25,682 nt of DNA from an uncultured Arenimonas sp. (GCA_946480565.1 CAMLKR010000016.1:1-25682); one strand, 5' to 3'. Numbered from the stretch's first letter, positions 14,850 to 22,283 are shown. Translations and numbers: made by a program. Notes: generated by a model not told the origin, from the letters alone.

Positions 14850-14867
14850 ATCAGTTAATTAGCTGAT
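14850..14867. promoter_or_regulatory. Palindromic operator of the ArsR-family regulator
   Basis: The 18-base element ATCAGTTAATTAGCTGAT is an inverted repeat with arms ATCAG/CTGAT and a self-complementary centre TAATTA; only one pair is mismatched. Further matching CC/GG pairs extend it to 14847-14870. It is far more AT-rich than its surroundings and covers the predicted transcription start, the usual place for autoregulation by ArsR-type winged-helix dimers. Confidence 0.65.
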
Positions 14868-14879
14868 GGGTTAAGCGCC

Positions 14880-15266
14880 GTGCCCAACGACCGTCTCAGC
14901 CACACCTTCGCCGCCCTGGCCGACCCGACCCGCCGGGCCATCCTGGCGCGGCTGATCCAGGGCGAGACCTCGGTGACCGAGCTCGCCCAGCCCTTCGCGA
15001 TGAGCCTGCCGGCCGTTTCCAAGCACCTGAAGGTGCTGGAAAAGGCCGGCCTGGTCAGCCGCGGCCGCGAGGCACAGTGGCGGCCCTGCCGGCTCGACGC
15101 CGGCCCGTTGAAGGACATCACCGACTGGCTCGAGCCCTACCGGAAGCTGTGGGAAGCCCGCTTCGACCGGCTCGAGGCCTATCTGGCCCGGATGCAGGCC
15201 GAAGAGGCCCAAGCCGACACCCCCGACCCCGCCGCCCCGGAGAAGCCCGATGGCGATCGCCCCTGA
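14880..15266 (+). CDS. ArsR-family winged-helix transcriptional regulator
   Basis: The 128-residue protein is a DNA-binding regulator, probably a repressor of its own operon. Residues 4-90 form the winged helix-turn-helix: RLSHTFAALADPTRRAIL, then the helix-turn-helix SVTELAQPFAMSLPAVSKHLKVLEKAGLV and a wing SRGREAQWRPCRL. The ELCVCDL metal site of ArsR/SmtB is absent, so it is not a classical metal sensor; the DPTRR-type N-terminus and the WLEPYRKLWEARFDRLEAYL helix are typical of the ArsR subgroup that sits beside SRPBCC (AHSA1) genes. The tail (105-128) is Pro/Asp/Ala-rich and probably disordered. The start is GTG at 14880. Its end overlaps the next gene by 17 bases. The ligand is unknown. 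Confidence 0.92.
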   Translation: MPNDRLSHTFAALADPTRRAILARLIQGETSVTELAQPFAMSLPAVSKHLKVLEKAGLVSRGREAQWRPCRLDAGPLKDITDWLEPYRKLWEARFDRLEAYLARMQAEEAQADTPDPAAPEKPDGDRP

Positions 15267-15732
15267 TGCCGCCGTGACCGGCGCCGTCGTCCTGAGCTTC
15301 CGGCGCCTGCTGCGCGCCCCGCGCGCCCGGGTCTGGGCCGCGTGGACCGATGCCGCCCAGTTCGCGCAGTGGTTCGGCCCGCACGGCACCGTGCTGGACC
15401 CCTGCGAACTCGATGCGCGGGTGGGTGGCCGGCTGTTCTTCCGCCACGTCCATGCCGACCAGCCCGAGGTCTGGGTGCTGGGCGAGTTCACCGAGGTGTG
15501 GCCGATGGAGCGGCTGGCCTTCCTCGTCGGTTTCGCCGATGCGCAGGGCCGTCCGCGACCGCGCGAGGAGTTCGCGGAGCGCGGCCTGATCGAGGTCGGC
15601 CTGGGTGACCACCCCGCCGGCACCGAACTGCGCATCCGCCACACCGGGCTGCACTGCGACCAGGGCGAAGGCATCGGCTGGCGCCAGAGCCTGGAGCGCC
15701 TGGAATCCCTTTTCACTTCCCAACCCGCCTGA
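15250..15732 (+). CDS. SRPBCC (AHSA1-type) protein 1
   Basis: The 160-residue single-domain protein has the helix-grip fold that holds a hydrophobic ligand in a deep cavity. Recognisable parts are the first strand and helix RRLLRAPRARVWAAWTDAAQFAQWFGPHG (18-46), DARVGGRLFFRHVH, the central strand WVLGEFTEVWPMERLAFLV, and the C-terminal helix GWRQSLERLESLF. The ATG at 15250 overlaps the end of the regulator gene by 17 bases, so the two are translationally coupled. Genome neighbourhoods pairing ArsR with AHSA1 proteins are common, but their ligands are seldom known. There is no signal peptide; it is cytoplasmic. Function beyond ligand binding cannot be stated. Confidence 0.88.
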   Translation: MAIAPDAAVTGAVVLSFRRLLRAPRARVWAAWTDAAQFAQWFGPHGTVLDPCELDARVGGRLFFRHVHADQPEVWVLGEFTEVWPMERLAFLVGFADAQGRPRPREEFAERGLIEVGLGDHPAGTELRIRHTGLHCDQGEGIGWRQSLERLESLFTSQPA

Positions 15733-15743
15733 AGGAGCCACCC

Positions 15744-16205
15744 ATGGCGATCACCGCGATCCACCCCTACCTGAATTTCAACGGCAACTGCGAGGAAGCC
15801 TTCGCCCACTACGCCAAGGTGCTGGGCGCCCGGAACACCGGCATCTTCCGCTACGGCGAGGCGCCGCCGGAGCCGAACGAGCAGTCGCATTCCGAACCCG
15901 AGGGCTGCGGCCCGCTGCCGCCGGGCTTCGAGGACAAGGTGATGAACACCGAACTGCGACTGGGCGAAATGGTGCTGATGGGCAGCGATTGCCCGCCGTC
16001 GATGTGGAAGGACGGCGGCCAGAACTCCACCGTGTCGATCCAGGTCAGTGACCCGGCCGAGGCCGAGCGCCTGTTCGCCGGCCTGATGGAAGGCGGCGGC
16101 CAGGTGCAGATGCCCATGGGCGAAACCTTCTGGGCCACGCGCTTCGGCATGGGCGTGGACCGTTTCGGCACGCCGTGGATGGTCAACTGCAGCCGCGAGC
16201 ACTGA
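15744..16205 (+). CDS. PhnB-like VOC-fold protein
   Basis: The 153-residue protein belongs to the vicinal oxygen chelate superfamily, PhnB-like branch (often labelled 3-demethylubiquinone-9 3-methyltransferase-like in databases). It begins ITAIHPYLNFNGNCEEAFAHYAKVLG, the typical first beta-alpha-beta unit, and ends with FGMGVDRFGTPWMVNC, the usual last strands; the central KVMNTELRLGEMVLMGSD is also characteristic. Many PhnB-like proteins have lost metal ligands, and I cannot assign them here. The ATG at 15744 follows an AGGAG ribosome site. It lies 11 bases after the first SRPBCC gene and two bases before the next. A role in binding or detoxifying the same small molecule as its neighbours is inference. 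Confidence 0.87.
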   Translation: MAITAIHPYLNFNGNCEEAFAHYAKVLGARNTGIFRYGEAPPEPNEQSHSEPEGCGPLPPGFEDKVMNTELRLGEMVLMGSDCPPSMWKDGGQNSTVSIQVSDPAEAERLFAGLMEGGGQVQMPMGETFWATRFGMGVDRFGTPWMVNCSREH

Positions 16206-16207
16206 CC

Positions 16208-17152
16208 ATGCACGGACCGCAGGCTGACCGCGAGATCCGGCTCATCCGCCGCGTGGACGCGCCGCGCGAGCGCGTGTTCGCCGCCTTCACCGACCCCGCG
16301 CAGGTGGCGCTGTGGTGGGGCCCCGCCGGCTTCACCAACACGGTGCATGGGATGGACGCGCGGGCCGGCGGCGTGTGGCGCTTCACGATGCACGGCCCCG
16401 ACGGAAAGGACTGGCCGAACCGCATCGACTACACCGAGGTGACGCCACCGGCACGCCTGCGCTACCGGCACGGCGACGAGGACGCCGCCGGAGGGCTCAC
16501 GCATGCCTTCGATGTCCAGATCGATTTCATCGCCGACGGCCCGCGGCAGACGCGGATCGAGATGGCGATGGTGTTCCCGGATCGCGCGGCGCGCGACCGC
16601 ACGCTCGAATTCGGCGCGGTCGAGGGCGGGCAGCAGACCATGGACCGGCTGGAAACCTTCCTGGCCCAGGAACTGGTCATCACGCGGCGTTTCACCGCGC
16701 CGCGCGCCCTGGTCTGGCGGCTGCTGTCGGAAGCCGAACACCTGGCGCACTGGTGGGGTCCGGTGGGCCTGGCGCTCGGCATCGAGTCGCTGGACTTCCG
16801 CCCGGGTGGTCATTTCCATTACCGCATGGGCGAAGGCGACGCCGCACAATACGGCGTGTTCCGTTACCGGGAGATCGAGCCTCCGCACCGGCTGCAGTTC
16901 AGCAACGGGTTCTGCGACGCCGCGATGAAGCCGCTGCCGGCGCCGTTCGATCCGGACTGGCCGCTGGAGATCCTCAACACCTGGACCCTGGACGAGGAGG
17001 CGGGCGTGACCACGCTGCGCCTGCACGGCACGCCGATCGAGGCCGGCGCGTCCGGCATCGCGACCTTCCGCCGCCACTTCGAATCGATGCGCAGCGGATT
17101 CGGCTCCACCCTCGACCGGATGCAGGCCTACCTGGCGGAAATCGACCGCTGA
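16208..17152 (+). CDS. Fused double-domain SRPBCC (AHSA1-type) protein 2
   Basis: The 314-residue protein holds two complete SRPBCC domains head to tail. Domain A spans about 1-152: IRLIRRVDAPRERVFAAFTD, WWGPAGF, a central strand segment, and the closing helix QQTMDRLETFLA. Domain B starts at once (about 153-314): ELVITRRFTAPRALVWRLL, HWWGPVGL, GGHFHYRMGEGD, and the closing helix GFGSTLDRMQAYLAE. There is no linker, as if two adjacent genes had fused by loss of a stop codon. Single AHSA1 proteins are about 140-170 residues. The start is ATG 16208, two bases after the VOC stop; an in-frame upstream codon would add 11 residues inside the VOC gene and is rejected. Ligand unknown; cytoplasmic. 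Confidence 0.88.
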   Translation: MHGPQADREIRLIRRVDAPRERVFAAFTDPAQVALWWGPAGFTNTVHGMDARAGGVWRFTMHGPDGKDWPNRIDYTEVTPPARLRYRHGDEDAAGGLTHAFDVQIDFIADGPRQTRIEMAMVFPDRAARDRTLEFGAVEGGQQTMDRLETFLAQELVITRRFTAPRALVWRLLSEAEHLAHWWGPVGLALGIESLDFRPGGHFHYRMGEGDAAQYGVFRYREIEPPHRLQFSNGFCDAAMKPLPAPFDPDWPLEILNTWTLDEEAGVTTLRLHGTPIEAGASGIATFRRHFESMRSGFGSTLDRMQAYLAEIDR

Positions 17153-17180
17153 CCGACGCCCCCCCCCTGAGACGCCCACG

Positions 17181-17702
17181 ATGAACAAGCACACTTCCCT
17201 GCAGGTCGACCTGGCCGACAAGCGGCTGCGGCTTAGCCGCGACTTCGATGCGCCGCCCGCCGCCGTCTTCTCCGCCTGGACCGAGCCGGCGGCGCTGGCC
17301 GCCTGGTGGGGCCCGCATGGTTTCCGCACGGAAGTGCGCGCCTGCGAGGTCCGTCCCGGCGGTGCGTTCCACTTCGTGATGATCGACGCCGAGGGCCAGC
17401 AGTACCCGGTGATCGGAACCTTCGTCGAAGTCTCGCCGCCGCACCGCCTGGTGATGATCGAGGACTGCGCCAGCATGGGCGAGGAATGGACGCGCCGGGT
17501 CGCGCCGGAGATCGTCGCGGCGGGTGGCCGGGTCGAATGCCTCTGGACGGTGGAGTTCCAGGACCTCGGCGGCCGCACCCGGCTCCAGCTCGACTTCTCC
17601 TGTCCGACCGCGGCGATGCGCGAGAGCCTGGTCGAGATCGGCATGGTCGAAGGCTGGGGCGAATGCTTCGAGAAGCTCGACCAGCTGCTGGCTGGCCACT
17701 GA
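17181..17702 (+). CDS. SRPBCC (AHSA1-type) protein 3
   Basis: The 173-residue single-domain protein shows the AHSA1 pattern: LSRDFDAPPAAVFSAWTEPAALAAWWGPHGF (18-48), VRPGGAFHFVMIDAEG, FVEVSPPHRLVMIEDC, VEFQDLGGRTRLQLDFSC, and the terminal helix GWGECFEKLDQLLAGH. It is closest by eye to the next gene (shared FDAP, WTxPAALA, VEF/VSFxDLGGRTR), which suggests a local duplication. The ATG at 17181 has only a weak ribosome site (GAGAC) and lies 28 bases after the fused protein, the longest gap in the operon. The acidic MEE-type residues between 98 and 107 are an extra loop not seen in the other copies. Confidence 0.87.
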   Translation: MNKHTSLQVDLADKRLRLSRDFDAPPAAVFSAWTEPAALAAWWGPHGFRTEVRACEVRPGGAFHFVMIDAEGQQYPVIGTFVEVSPPHRLVMIEDCASMGEEWTRRVAPEIVAAGGRVECLWTVEFQDLGGRTRLQLDFSCPTAAMRESLVEIGMVEGWGECFEKLDQLLAGH

Positions 17703-17723
17703 GCTCCCCACGGAGACCCCGGC

Positions 17724-18197
17724 ATGTCCGCCAGCCTCAAGCCCCCCTCGCTCGCGCACGACGACGAGCTCATCATCGAACGCGAGTTCGACGCGCCGCG
17801 CCAGGTGGTGTTCAAGGCCTGGACCGATCCGGCGGCGCTGGCCGTCTGGTTCTGCCCTGAGGGCTGCGACGCGCCGTTCCAGCGCTTCGATCCGCGCGTG
17901 GGCGGCAGCTACCGCGTCTGCCTGCGCGGCAAGGAAAGCGGCACGGAATGGTGGATGCAGGGCGAATTCCTGGAGATATCGCCGCCCGACCGCATCGTGC
18001 TGACCCACGTCTGGGACGACGTCGCCCGCCGGCCGGAACAGGACTCGGTGATCACCGTCAGCTTCGAGGACCTCGGCGGCCGCACCCGCATGCATTTCCA
18101 CCAGGTGCGCTTCGTCTCGGTGTTCGAACGCGACGACCACCGCGGCGGCTGGAACAGCTGCTTCAACCGTCTTGAAGGACTGCTTGCCCATGTCTGA
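17724..18197 (+). CDS. SRPBCC (AHSA1-type) protein 4
   Basis: The 157-residue single-domain protein begins with IIEREFDAPRQVVFKAWTDPAALAVWF, followed by DPRVGGSYRVCLRG, EFLEISPPDRIVLTHVWDD, VSFEDLGGRTRMHFHQVRF and the end helix GGWNSCFNRLEGLL. The usual WWGPxGF stretch is changed to WFCPEGC, adding two cysteines (and a third Cys in RVCLRG), so its cavity mouth differs from the other copies. The ATG at 17724 is preceded by GGAG. Its last eight bases overlap the start of the MFS gene, so exporter translation is coupled to it. Function unknown beyond predicted ligand binding. Confidence 0.87.
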   Translation: MSASLKPPSLAHDDELIIEREFDAPRQVVFKAWTDPAALAVWFCPEGCDAPFQRFDPRVGGSYRVCLRGKESGTEWWMQGEFLEISPPDRIVLTHVWDDVARRPEQDSVITVSFEDLGGRTRMHFHQVRFVSVFERDDHRGGWNSCFNRLEGLLAHV

Positions 18198-19728
18198 ACC
18201 CCACGTCGTCGGCCCCACGGCCACCCGCCGCGAATGGATCGGCCTGGCCGTGCTGGCCCTGCCCTGCCTGATCTATTCCATGGACCTGACGGTCCTGTAC
18301 CTCGCCATTCCCTCGATCGCCGCCGACCTGCGCCCCAGCGCCGGCCAGATGCTGTGGATCGTCGACATCTACGGCTTCCTGCTGGCCGGCTTCCTGATCA
18401 CGATGGGCACGCTGGGCGACCGCATCGGCCGGCGCAAGCTGCTGCTGATCGGCGCCAGCTGCTTCGGCGCCGCCTCGGTGATGGCGGCGTTTTCGACCAG
18501 CGCCGAGATGCTGATCGCCAGCCGCGCATTGCTCGGGATAACGGCCGCCACCCTGTCGCCGTCCACGCTGTCCCTGATCCGCAACATGTTCCTGGACGAC
18601 CGCGAGCGCATGCAGGCGATCGGCATCTGGATCGCGGCGTTTTCGGCCGGCGGCATCCTGGGGCCGGTCATCGGCGGCGTGCTGCTGCAGTGGTTCTGGT
18701 GGGGATCGGTGTTCCTGCTGGCGGTGCCGGTGATGGTGCTGCTGCTGGTGGTCGGCCCGAAGCTGCTGCCGGAGTTCCGCGACGAACAGGCGGGCCGCAT
18801 CGACCTGGCCAGCGCCCTGCTGTCGGTGGCCGCGGTGCTTTCCGTCATCTACGGCATGAAACGCCTGGCCGAACACGGCTTCGCGCTCGCGCCGTTCGTG
18901 ATCATCGCCGTGGGACTGGCCATCGGCGCGCTGTTCGTGCGCCGCCAGCGCCGCCTGGCCGACCCGATGATCGACCTGTCGCTGTTCCGCGCTCCGGCGT
19001 TCGGCACCGCGCTGGGCTGCAACGTGCTGACCATCTTCATCGCCTTCGGCTTCTTCCTGTTCATCGCGCAGTACTTCCAGCTGGTGCTGGGCATGACGCC
19101 GCTGGAGGCCGGCCTGTGGACCGCGCCATCGGGCGCGGTTTTCGTCGCGGGGTCGATGCTGGCGCCGAAGCTGGCGCAGCGCTGGCCGATCGCCCGCATC
19201 ATCGCCGGCGGCATGGCGGTGTCGGTGCTTGGCTTCGGGCTGCTCACCCAGCTGGGTTCGCTGCCCTTCCCGCTGCTGATGCTGGGCTACACGCTGTTCT
19301 GCGCCGGCCTGGCGCCGATCGGCGCCCTGACCACCGACCTGGTGATGAACTCGGCACCACCCGAGCGCGCCGGCGCGGCCTCGGGCATCTCCGAAACGAG
19401 CTTCGAGTTCGGCGGCGCGCTGGGCATCGCGGTGCTGGGCAGCATCGTGATGGCCATGTACCGCAGCGGCATCGTCGAGGCCGTGCCGCCGGGCCTGCCG
19501 CCCGAGGCGATCACCGCCGCCCGCGACACCCTGGGCGGCGCGGTGGACGCGGCGCGCGAACTGGGGGCTTCGGGCGACGCACTGCTGGAGGCCGCCCGTG
19601 GTGTCTACGTGGCCACGCTGGAGAAGGCCGCGTGGATCTGCGCCGGCATGAGCCTGTTCGCCACCCTGCTGATCCTGGGCCTTGAAAAACGCCTCGCCGC
19701 CACCCTGCAACCGGAGCCGGCCGCATGA
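18190..19728 (+). CDS. MFS efflux transporter, DHA2 family, SmvA-like
   Basis: The 512-residue inner-membrane protein has about 14 hydrophobic segments, the DHA2 pattern of proton-driven drug exporters. Asp32 lies in the first helix (YSMDLTVLYLAIP), motif A is GTLGDRIGRRK (73-83) after WIVDIYGFLLAGFLI, and motif C-like GGILGPVIGGVLL follows. The late AASGISETSFEFGGALGIAVLG stretch and overall layout resemble Salmonella SmvA, an exporter of methyl viologen and quaternary ammonium biocides. The start is ATG 18190, with AAGGA ten bases upstream; a TTG six codons earlier is less likely. It overlaps the preceding gene by eight bases and the next by four. Placement suggests it expels the compound that the SRPBCC proteins bind, which is inference. 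Confidence 0.92.
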   Translation: MSEPHVVGPTATRREWIGLAVLALPCLIYSMDLTVLYLAIPSIAADLRPSAGQMLWIVDIYGFLLAGFLITMGTLGDRIGRRKLLLIGASCFGAASVMAAFSTSAEMLIASRALLGITAATLSPSTLSLIRNMFLDDRERMQAIGIWIAAFSAGGILGPVIGGVLLQWFWWGSVFLLAVPVMVLLLVVGPKLLPEFRDEQAGRIDLASALLSVAAVLSVIYGMKRLAEHGFALAPFVIIAVGLAIGALFVRRQRRLADPMIDLSLFRAPAFGTALGCNVLTIFIAFGFFLFIAQYFQLVLGMTPLEAGLWTAPSGAVFVAGSMLAPKLAQRWPIARIIAGGMAVSVLGFGLLTQLGSLPFPLLMLGYTLFCAGLAPIGALTTDLVMNSAPPERAGAASGISETSFEFGGALGIAVLGSIVMAMYRSGIVEAVPPGLPPEAITAARDTLGGAVDAARELGASGDALLEAARGVYVATLEKAAWICAGMSLFATLLILGLEKRLAATLQPEPAA

Positions 19729-20144
19729 AGAAGACCTACCACGGCAGCTGCCACTGCGGCGACGTGCGCTACCGCGTGCAACTGGACCTGGCGGCCGGCA
19801 GCCGCCGCTGCAACTGCCGCTTCTGCCTGAAGACGCACTTCTGGAAGGCCTTCGTGATGCCGGCCGACCTGGAGCTGCTGCAGGGCGCCGACAAACGCAG
19901 CGACTACCGCGGCCCCGACAGCGACTGGCCGGAAGGCCACGTGCACCATTGGTTCTGCCGCCGCTGCGGCGTGCGCTGCTTCACCGACGGTTACCTGACC
20001 GAGTTCGGCGGCGACTTCCATTGCATCAACCTGTGCACCCTGGACGACGCCAGCGATGAAGAGCTCGCCGCCACCCCGATCCAATACGAGGACGGCCGCT
20101 GCGACGCCCAGGACCGCGCGCCGGCCCTTACGTCTTTCCTGTAG
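19725..20144 (+). CDS. GFA/CENP-V family zinc protein
   Basis: The 139-residue protein belongs to the glutathione-dependent formaldehyde-activating (GFA) family. Zinc ligands are clear: Cys9 and Cys11 (GSCHCGDVRY), Cys29, Cys31 and Cys34 (CNCRFC), Cys78 and Cys81 (FCRRCG); Cys85 is an extra. In Gfa the first and last pairs hold a structural zinc and the middle triplet a second zinc linked to glutathione-hydroxymethyl adduct formation. Whether this member acts on formaldehyde is unknown, as most family members are untested. The ATG overlaps the MFS stop as ATGA. It is the last gene of the arsR operon, ending 15 bases before the convergent puuC stop; the only hairpin there is a 5-bp one (GGAC around 20148-20157) with no T run. 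Confidence 0.9.
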   Translation: MKKTYHGSCHCGDVRYRVQLDLAAGSRRCNCRFCLKTHFWKAFVMPADLELLQGADKRSDYRGPDSDWPEGHVHHWFCRRCGVRCFTDGYLTEFGGDFHCINLCTLDDASDEELAATPIQYEDGRCDAQDRAPALTSFL

Positions 20145-20159
20145 GCGGACGACGTCCGG

Positions 20160-21662
20160 TCAGGGGTCGAGGTTGATCCAGGTCGCCTTGACCTCGGTGT
20201 ATTTCTCGAAGGCGTGCAGGGACTTGTCGCGGCCGTTGCCGCTCTGCTTGTAGCCGCCGAAGGGCGCGGTCATGTCGCCGCCGTCCCAGTAGTTGACCCA
20301 GATGCTGCCGGCGCGCAGCTTCCGGGCGACGCGATGGGCGCGGCTGATGTCCGAGGTGAATACCCCGGCCGCGAGGCCGTAGTCGGAGTCGTTGGCCATG
20401 CGCAGCGCCTCTTCTTCGCTGTCGAAGGCGATCACGCTCAGCACCGGCCCGAAGATCTCCTCGCGGGCGATGGTGTGGCCGTGCTCTACCCCGTCGAAGA
20501 TGGTCGGCGCGATGTAGCAGCCGCCCTCCACCGTCTGCAGGCGCTCGCCGCCGATCACGACGCGGCCGCCTTCGGCGCGGCCCTTGGCGATGTAGTCGAG
20601 CACGCGCGCCGTCTGCGCCTCGTCCACCATCGCGCCCATCGGGGCGCCCGGTTCCAGCGGATGTTTCGGCTGCATCTTCCTGCCGAACTCGGCCACCCTG
20701 GCCACGAATTCGTCCTTGATATCGCGCTGCACGAACAGCCGCGACGCCGCCGTGCAGACCTCGCCCTGGTTGTAGAAGATGCCGCTGGCCGCGGCCTGGG
20801 CGGCTCGGTCCAGGCTGGGCGCGTCGGCGAACACCAGGTTCGGGCTCTTGCCGCCGCACTCCATGTAGGCGCGTTTCATGTTCGACATGCCGGCGCAGAC
20901 CATCAGGTGCTTGCCGACCGCCGTGGAGCCGGTGAACACCAGGCCGTCCACGTCCATGTGCATGGCCAGCGGTTCGCCGGCACCGCGACCGTAGCCCGGC
21001 AGAACGTTCAGCACGCCCGGCGGTATGCCCGCTTCGATCGCCAGTTCGGCCAGGCGCAGCGCCGTCAGCGGTGACTTCTCGGACGGCTTGAGCACTACCG
21101 AATTGCCCATCGCCAGCGCCGGCGCCAGCTTCCACACCGCCATCAGCAGCGGGAAGTTCCAGGGCACGATGGCGCCGACCACGCCCAGCGGCTCGCGCGT
21201 GACCAGGCCCAGTTCGTCCTGGCCGGTGGACGCGACCTCGCCGTAGACCTTGTCGATGGCTTCGCCGGTCCAGCTCATGCAGCGCACCGAGGCGGCGACG
21301 TCGACGTTCAGTGCGTCGGACACGGGTTTTCCCATGTCCAGCGATTCGAGCAGGGCGAGCTCCTCGCCGTGCTCGTGGATGAGCTGGGCGAATTTGACCA
21401 GCACCTTCTTGCGCTGCGTCGGCCGGGCGTTGCACCACTTGCCCTGGTCGAAAGCGCGGCGCGCGGCCTTCACCGCGCGGTCCACGTCCTCGGCCCCGCA
21501 TTCGGCCACCCTCGCCAGGACGCGGCCGTCGATCGGGCTGAGGCAGTCGAAGGTCTTGCCGCTGGCGGCGTCGACGTAGCGGCCGTCGATGAAGGCCTGG
21601 TGGCGGATCGACAGCAAGGCGGCGCGCTGCAGCCAGTCTTCTCGGGATTTGGGTCTGGTCAT
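20160..21662 (-). CDS. puuC: Gamma-glutamyl-gamma-aminobutyraldehyde dehydrogenase PuuC
   Basis: The 500-residue NAD(P)-dependent aldehyde dehydrogenase oxidises gamma-glutamyl-gamma-aminobutyraldehyde to gamma-glutamyl-GABA, between PuuB and PuuD. Signatures are VPWNFP (Asn169), cofactor Lys192 (VLKPSEKSP), GSTAVG (245-250), general base Glu268 in MECGGKSPN, and nucleophile Cys303 in YNQGEVCTAAS. The C-terminal GDMTAPFGGYKQSGNGRDK and the following KYTEVKATWI closely follow E. coli PuuC. Length is near the E. coli enzyme (495). Start ATG 21662 with a weak CGAGA site. It lies 75 bases downstream of the puuR-like regulator on the same strand. Related KauB-type enzymes accept several aminoaldehydes, so it may also serve the SpuC product. 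Confidence 0.93.
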   Translation of the reverse strand: MTRPKSREDWLQRAALLSIRHQAFIDGRYVDAASGKTFDCLSPIDGRVLARVAECGAEDVDRAVKAARRAFDQGKWCNARPTQRKKVLVKFAQLIHEHGEELALLESLDMGKPVSDALNVDVAASVRCMSWTGEAIDKVYGEVASTGQDELGLVTREPLGVVGAIVPWNFPLLMAVWKLAPALAMGNSVVLKPSEKSPLTALRLAELAIEAGIPPGVLNVLPGYGRGAGEPLAMHMDVDGLVFTGSTAVGKHLMVCAGMSNMKRAYMECGGKSPNLVFADAPSLDRAAQAAASGIFYNQGEVCTAASRLFVQRDIKDEFVARVAEFGRKMQPKHPLEPGAPMGAMVDEAQTARVLDYIAKGRAEGGRVVIGGERLQTVEGGCYIAPTIFDGVEHGHTIAREEIFGPVLSVIAFDSEEEALRMANDSDYGLAAGVFTSDISRAHRVARKLRAGSIWVNYWDGGDMTAPFGGYKQSGNGRDKSLHAFEKYTEVKATWINLDP

Positions 21663-21685
21663 GGCGGGTCTCGAAGTGCGTGGCG

Positions 21686-21739
21686 AGAGTCTTTCCCCTC
21701 TCCCCGGCCCTCTCCCACAAGGAAAGAGGAGGACACTCT
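21686..21739. repeat. REP-like CCTCTCCC-rich inverted element between puuR and puuC
   Basis: The gap holds CTTTCCCCTCTCCCCGG, then CCTCTCCCACAAGGAAAG. CTTTCC (21691-21696) pairs with GGAAAG (21721-21726), and outer AGAGT (21686) pairs with ACTCT (21735). The wording CCTCTCCC-ACAAGG resembles a dispersed element common in intergenic regions of many proteobacteria. It overlaps the regulator stop codon and may tune readthrough into puuC. Confidence 0.5.
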
Positions 21740-22283
21740 AAAAGGAAGGCGGCGTATTGGCACTGACAAGAACCGCTTCATCACTGCCAACATTGCGGAA
21801 CCGGTGCGGCTGGCGGCTTTCGAAATAATAGGCCTCGCCGGGTCCCAGCACCTTCACCTGGTCGCCGACCGTGACCTCGACCCGGCCCTGCACGACCACC
21901 CCGCCCTCTTCGCCGTCGTGGCTGAGCATGGTCTCGCCGGTGTCGCTGCCCGGCGGCATCACCTCGCGCAGGATGCACATCTGCCGCTGGCGGCGGTGCT
22001 GGCCGACCAGGAAGTAGTGGATGTCGTTGTTGCCGACGTCCGGCTGCTCGCTGGCGGGATAGAAGGGGCTGTCGCCGGAATCGGCGAGGTCCATGGTGAA
22101 GAAGTCGGCCAGCGAGATCGGGATGCCGTCCAGCACCTTCTTCAGCGACGAGATCGAAGGGCTGACCTTGTTCTGCTCGATCAGCGAGATGGTGGAGTTG
22201 GTGACGCCCACGCGCTTGGCCAGCTCGCGCTGGCTCAGGCCCTTGCTCTTGCGCACCGCCTGCAGCCTGACTCCGATATCCAA
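21738..22283 (-). CDS. puuR: PuuR-like regulator: XRE-type HTH with C-terminal cupin
   Basis: From TTG 22283 the product is 181 residues. Residues 1-60 are a lambda-repressor-like HTH: DIGVRLQAVRKSKGLSQRELAKRVGVTNSTISLIEQNKVSPSISSLKKVL, very close to the PuuR pattern. Residues about 75-181 are a cupin barrel (TGETMLSHDGEEGGVVVQGRVEVTVGD, GPGEAYYFESRQPHRFRN) that in the family binds the effector, putrescine for PuuR. The ending SANTPPSF matches the PuuR ending SAHTPTTF. No in-frame ATG or GTG exists upstream; TTG 22283 fits the family length (E. coli PuuR 185), while the other TTG at 22340 would be the -35 region of its promoter. It probably represses the polyamine genes; the shared motifs at 11915 and 22370 are candidate targets. 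Confidence 0.88.
   Translation of the reverse strand: MDIGVRLQAVRKSKGLSQRELAKRVGVTNSTISLIEQNKVSPSISSLKKVLDGIPISLADFFTMDLADSGDSPFYPASEQPDVGNNDIHYFLVGQHRRQRQMCILREVMPPGSDTGETMLSHDGEEGGVVVQGRVEVTVGDQVKVLGPGEAYYFESRQPHRFRNVGSDEAVLVSANTPPSF

Noticed and set aside
15851..17815. A 654-codon open frame on the minus strand opposite the SRPBCC genes
   Set aside because: It has no recognisable domain and lies antisense to four genes with clear motifs and ribosome sites.
20145..20159. Bidirectional terminator between the GFA gene and puuC
   Set aside because: Only a 5-bp stem (CGGAC/GTCCG) without a T run is present, too weak to call a terminator.
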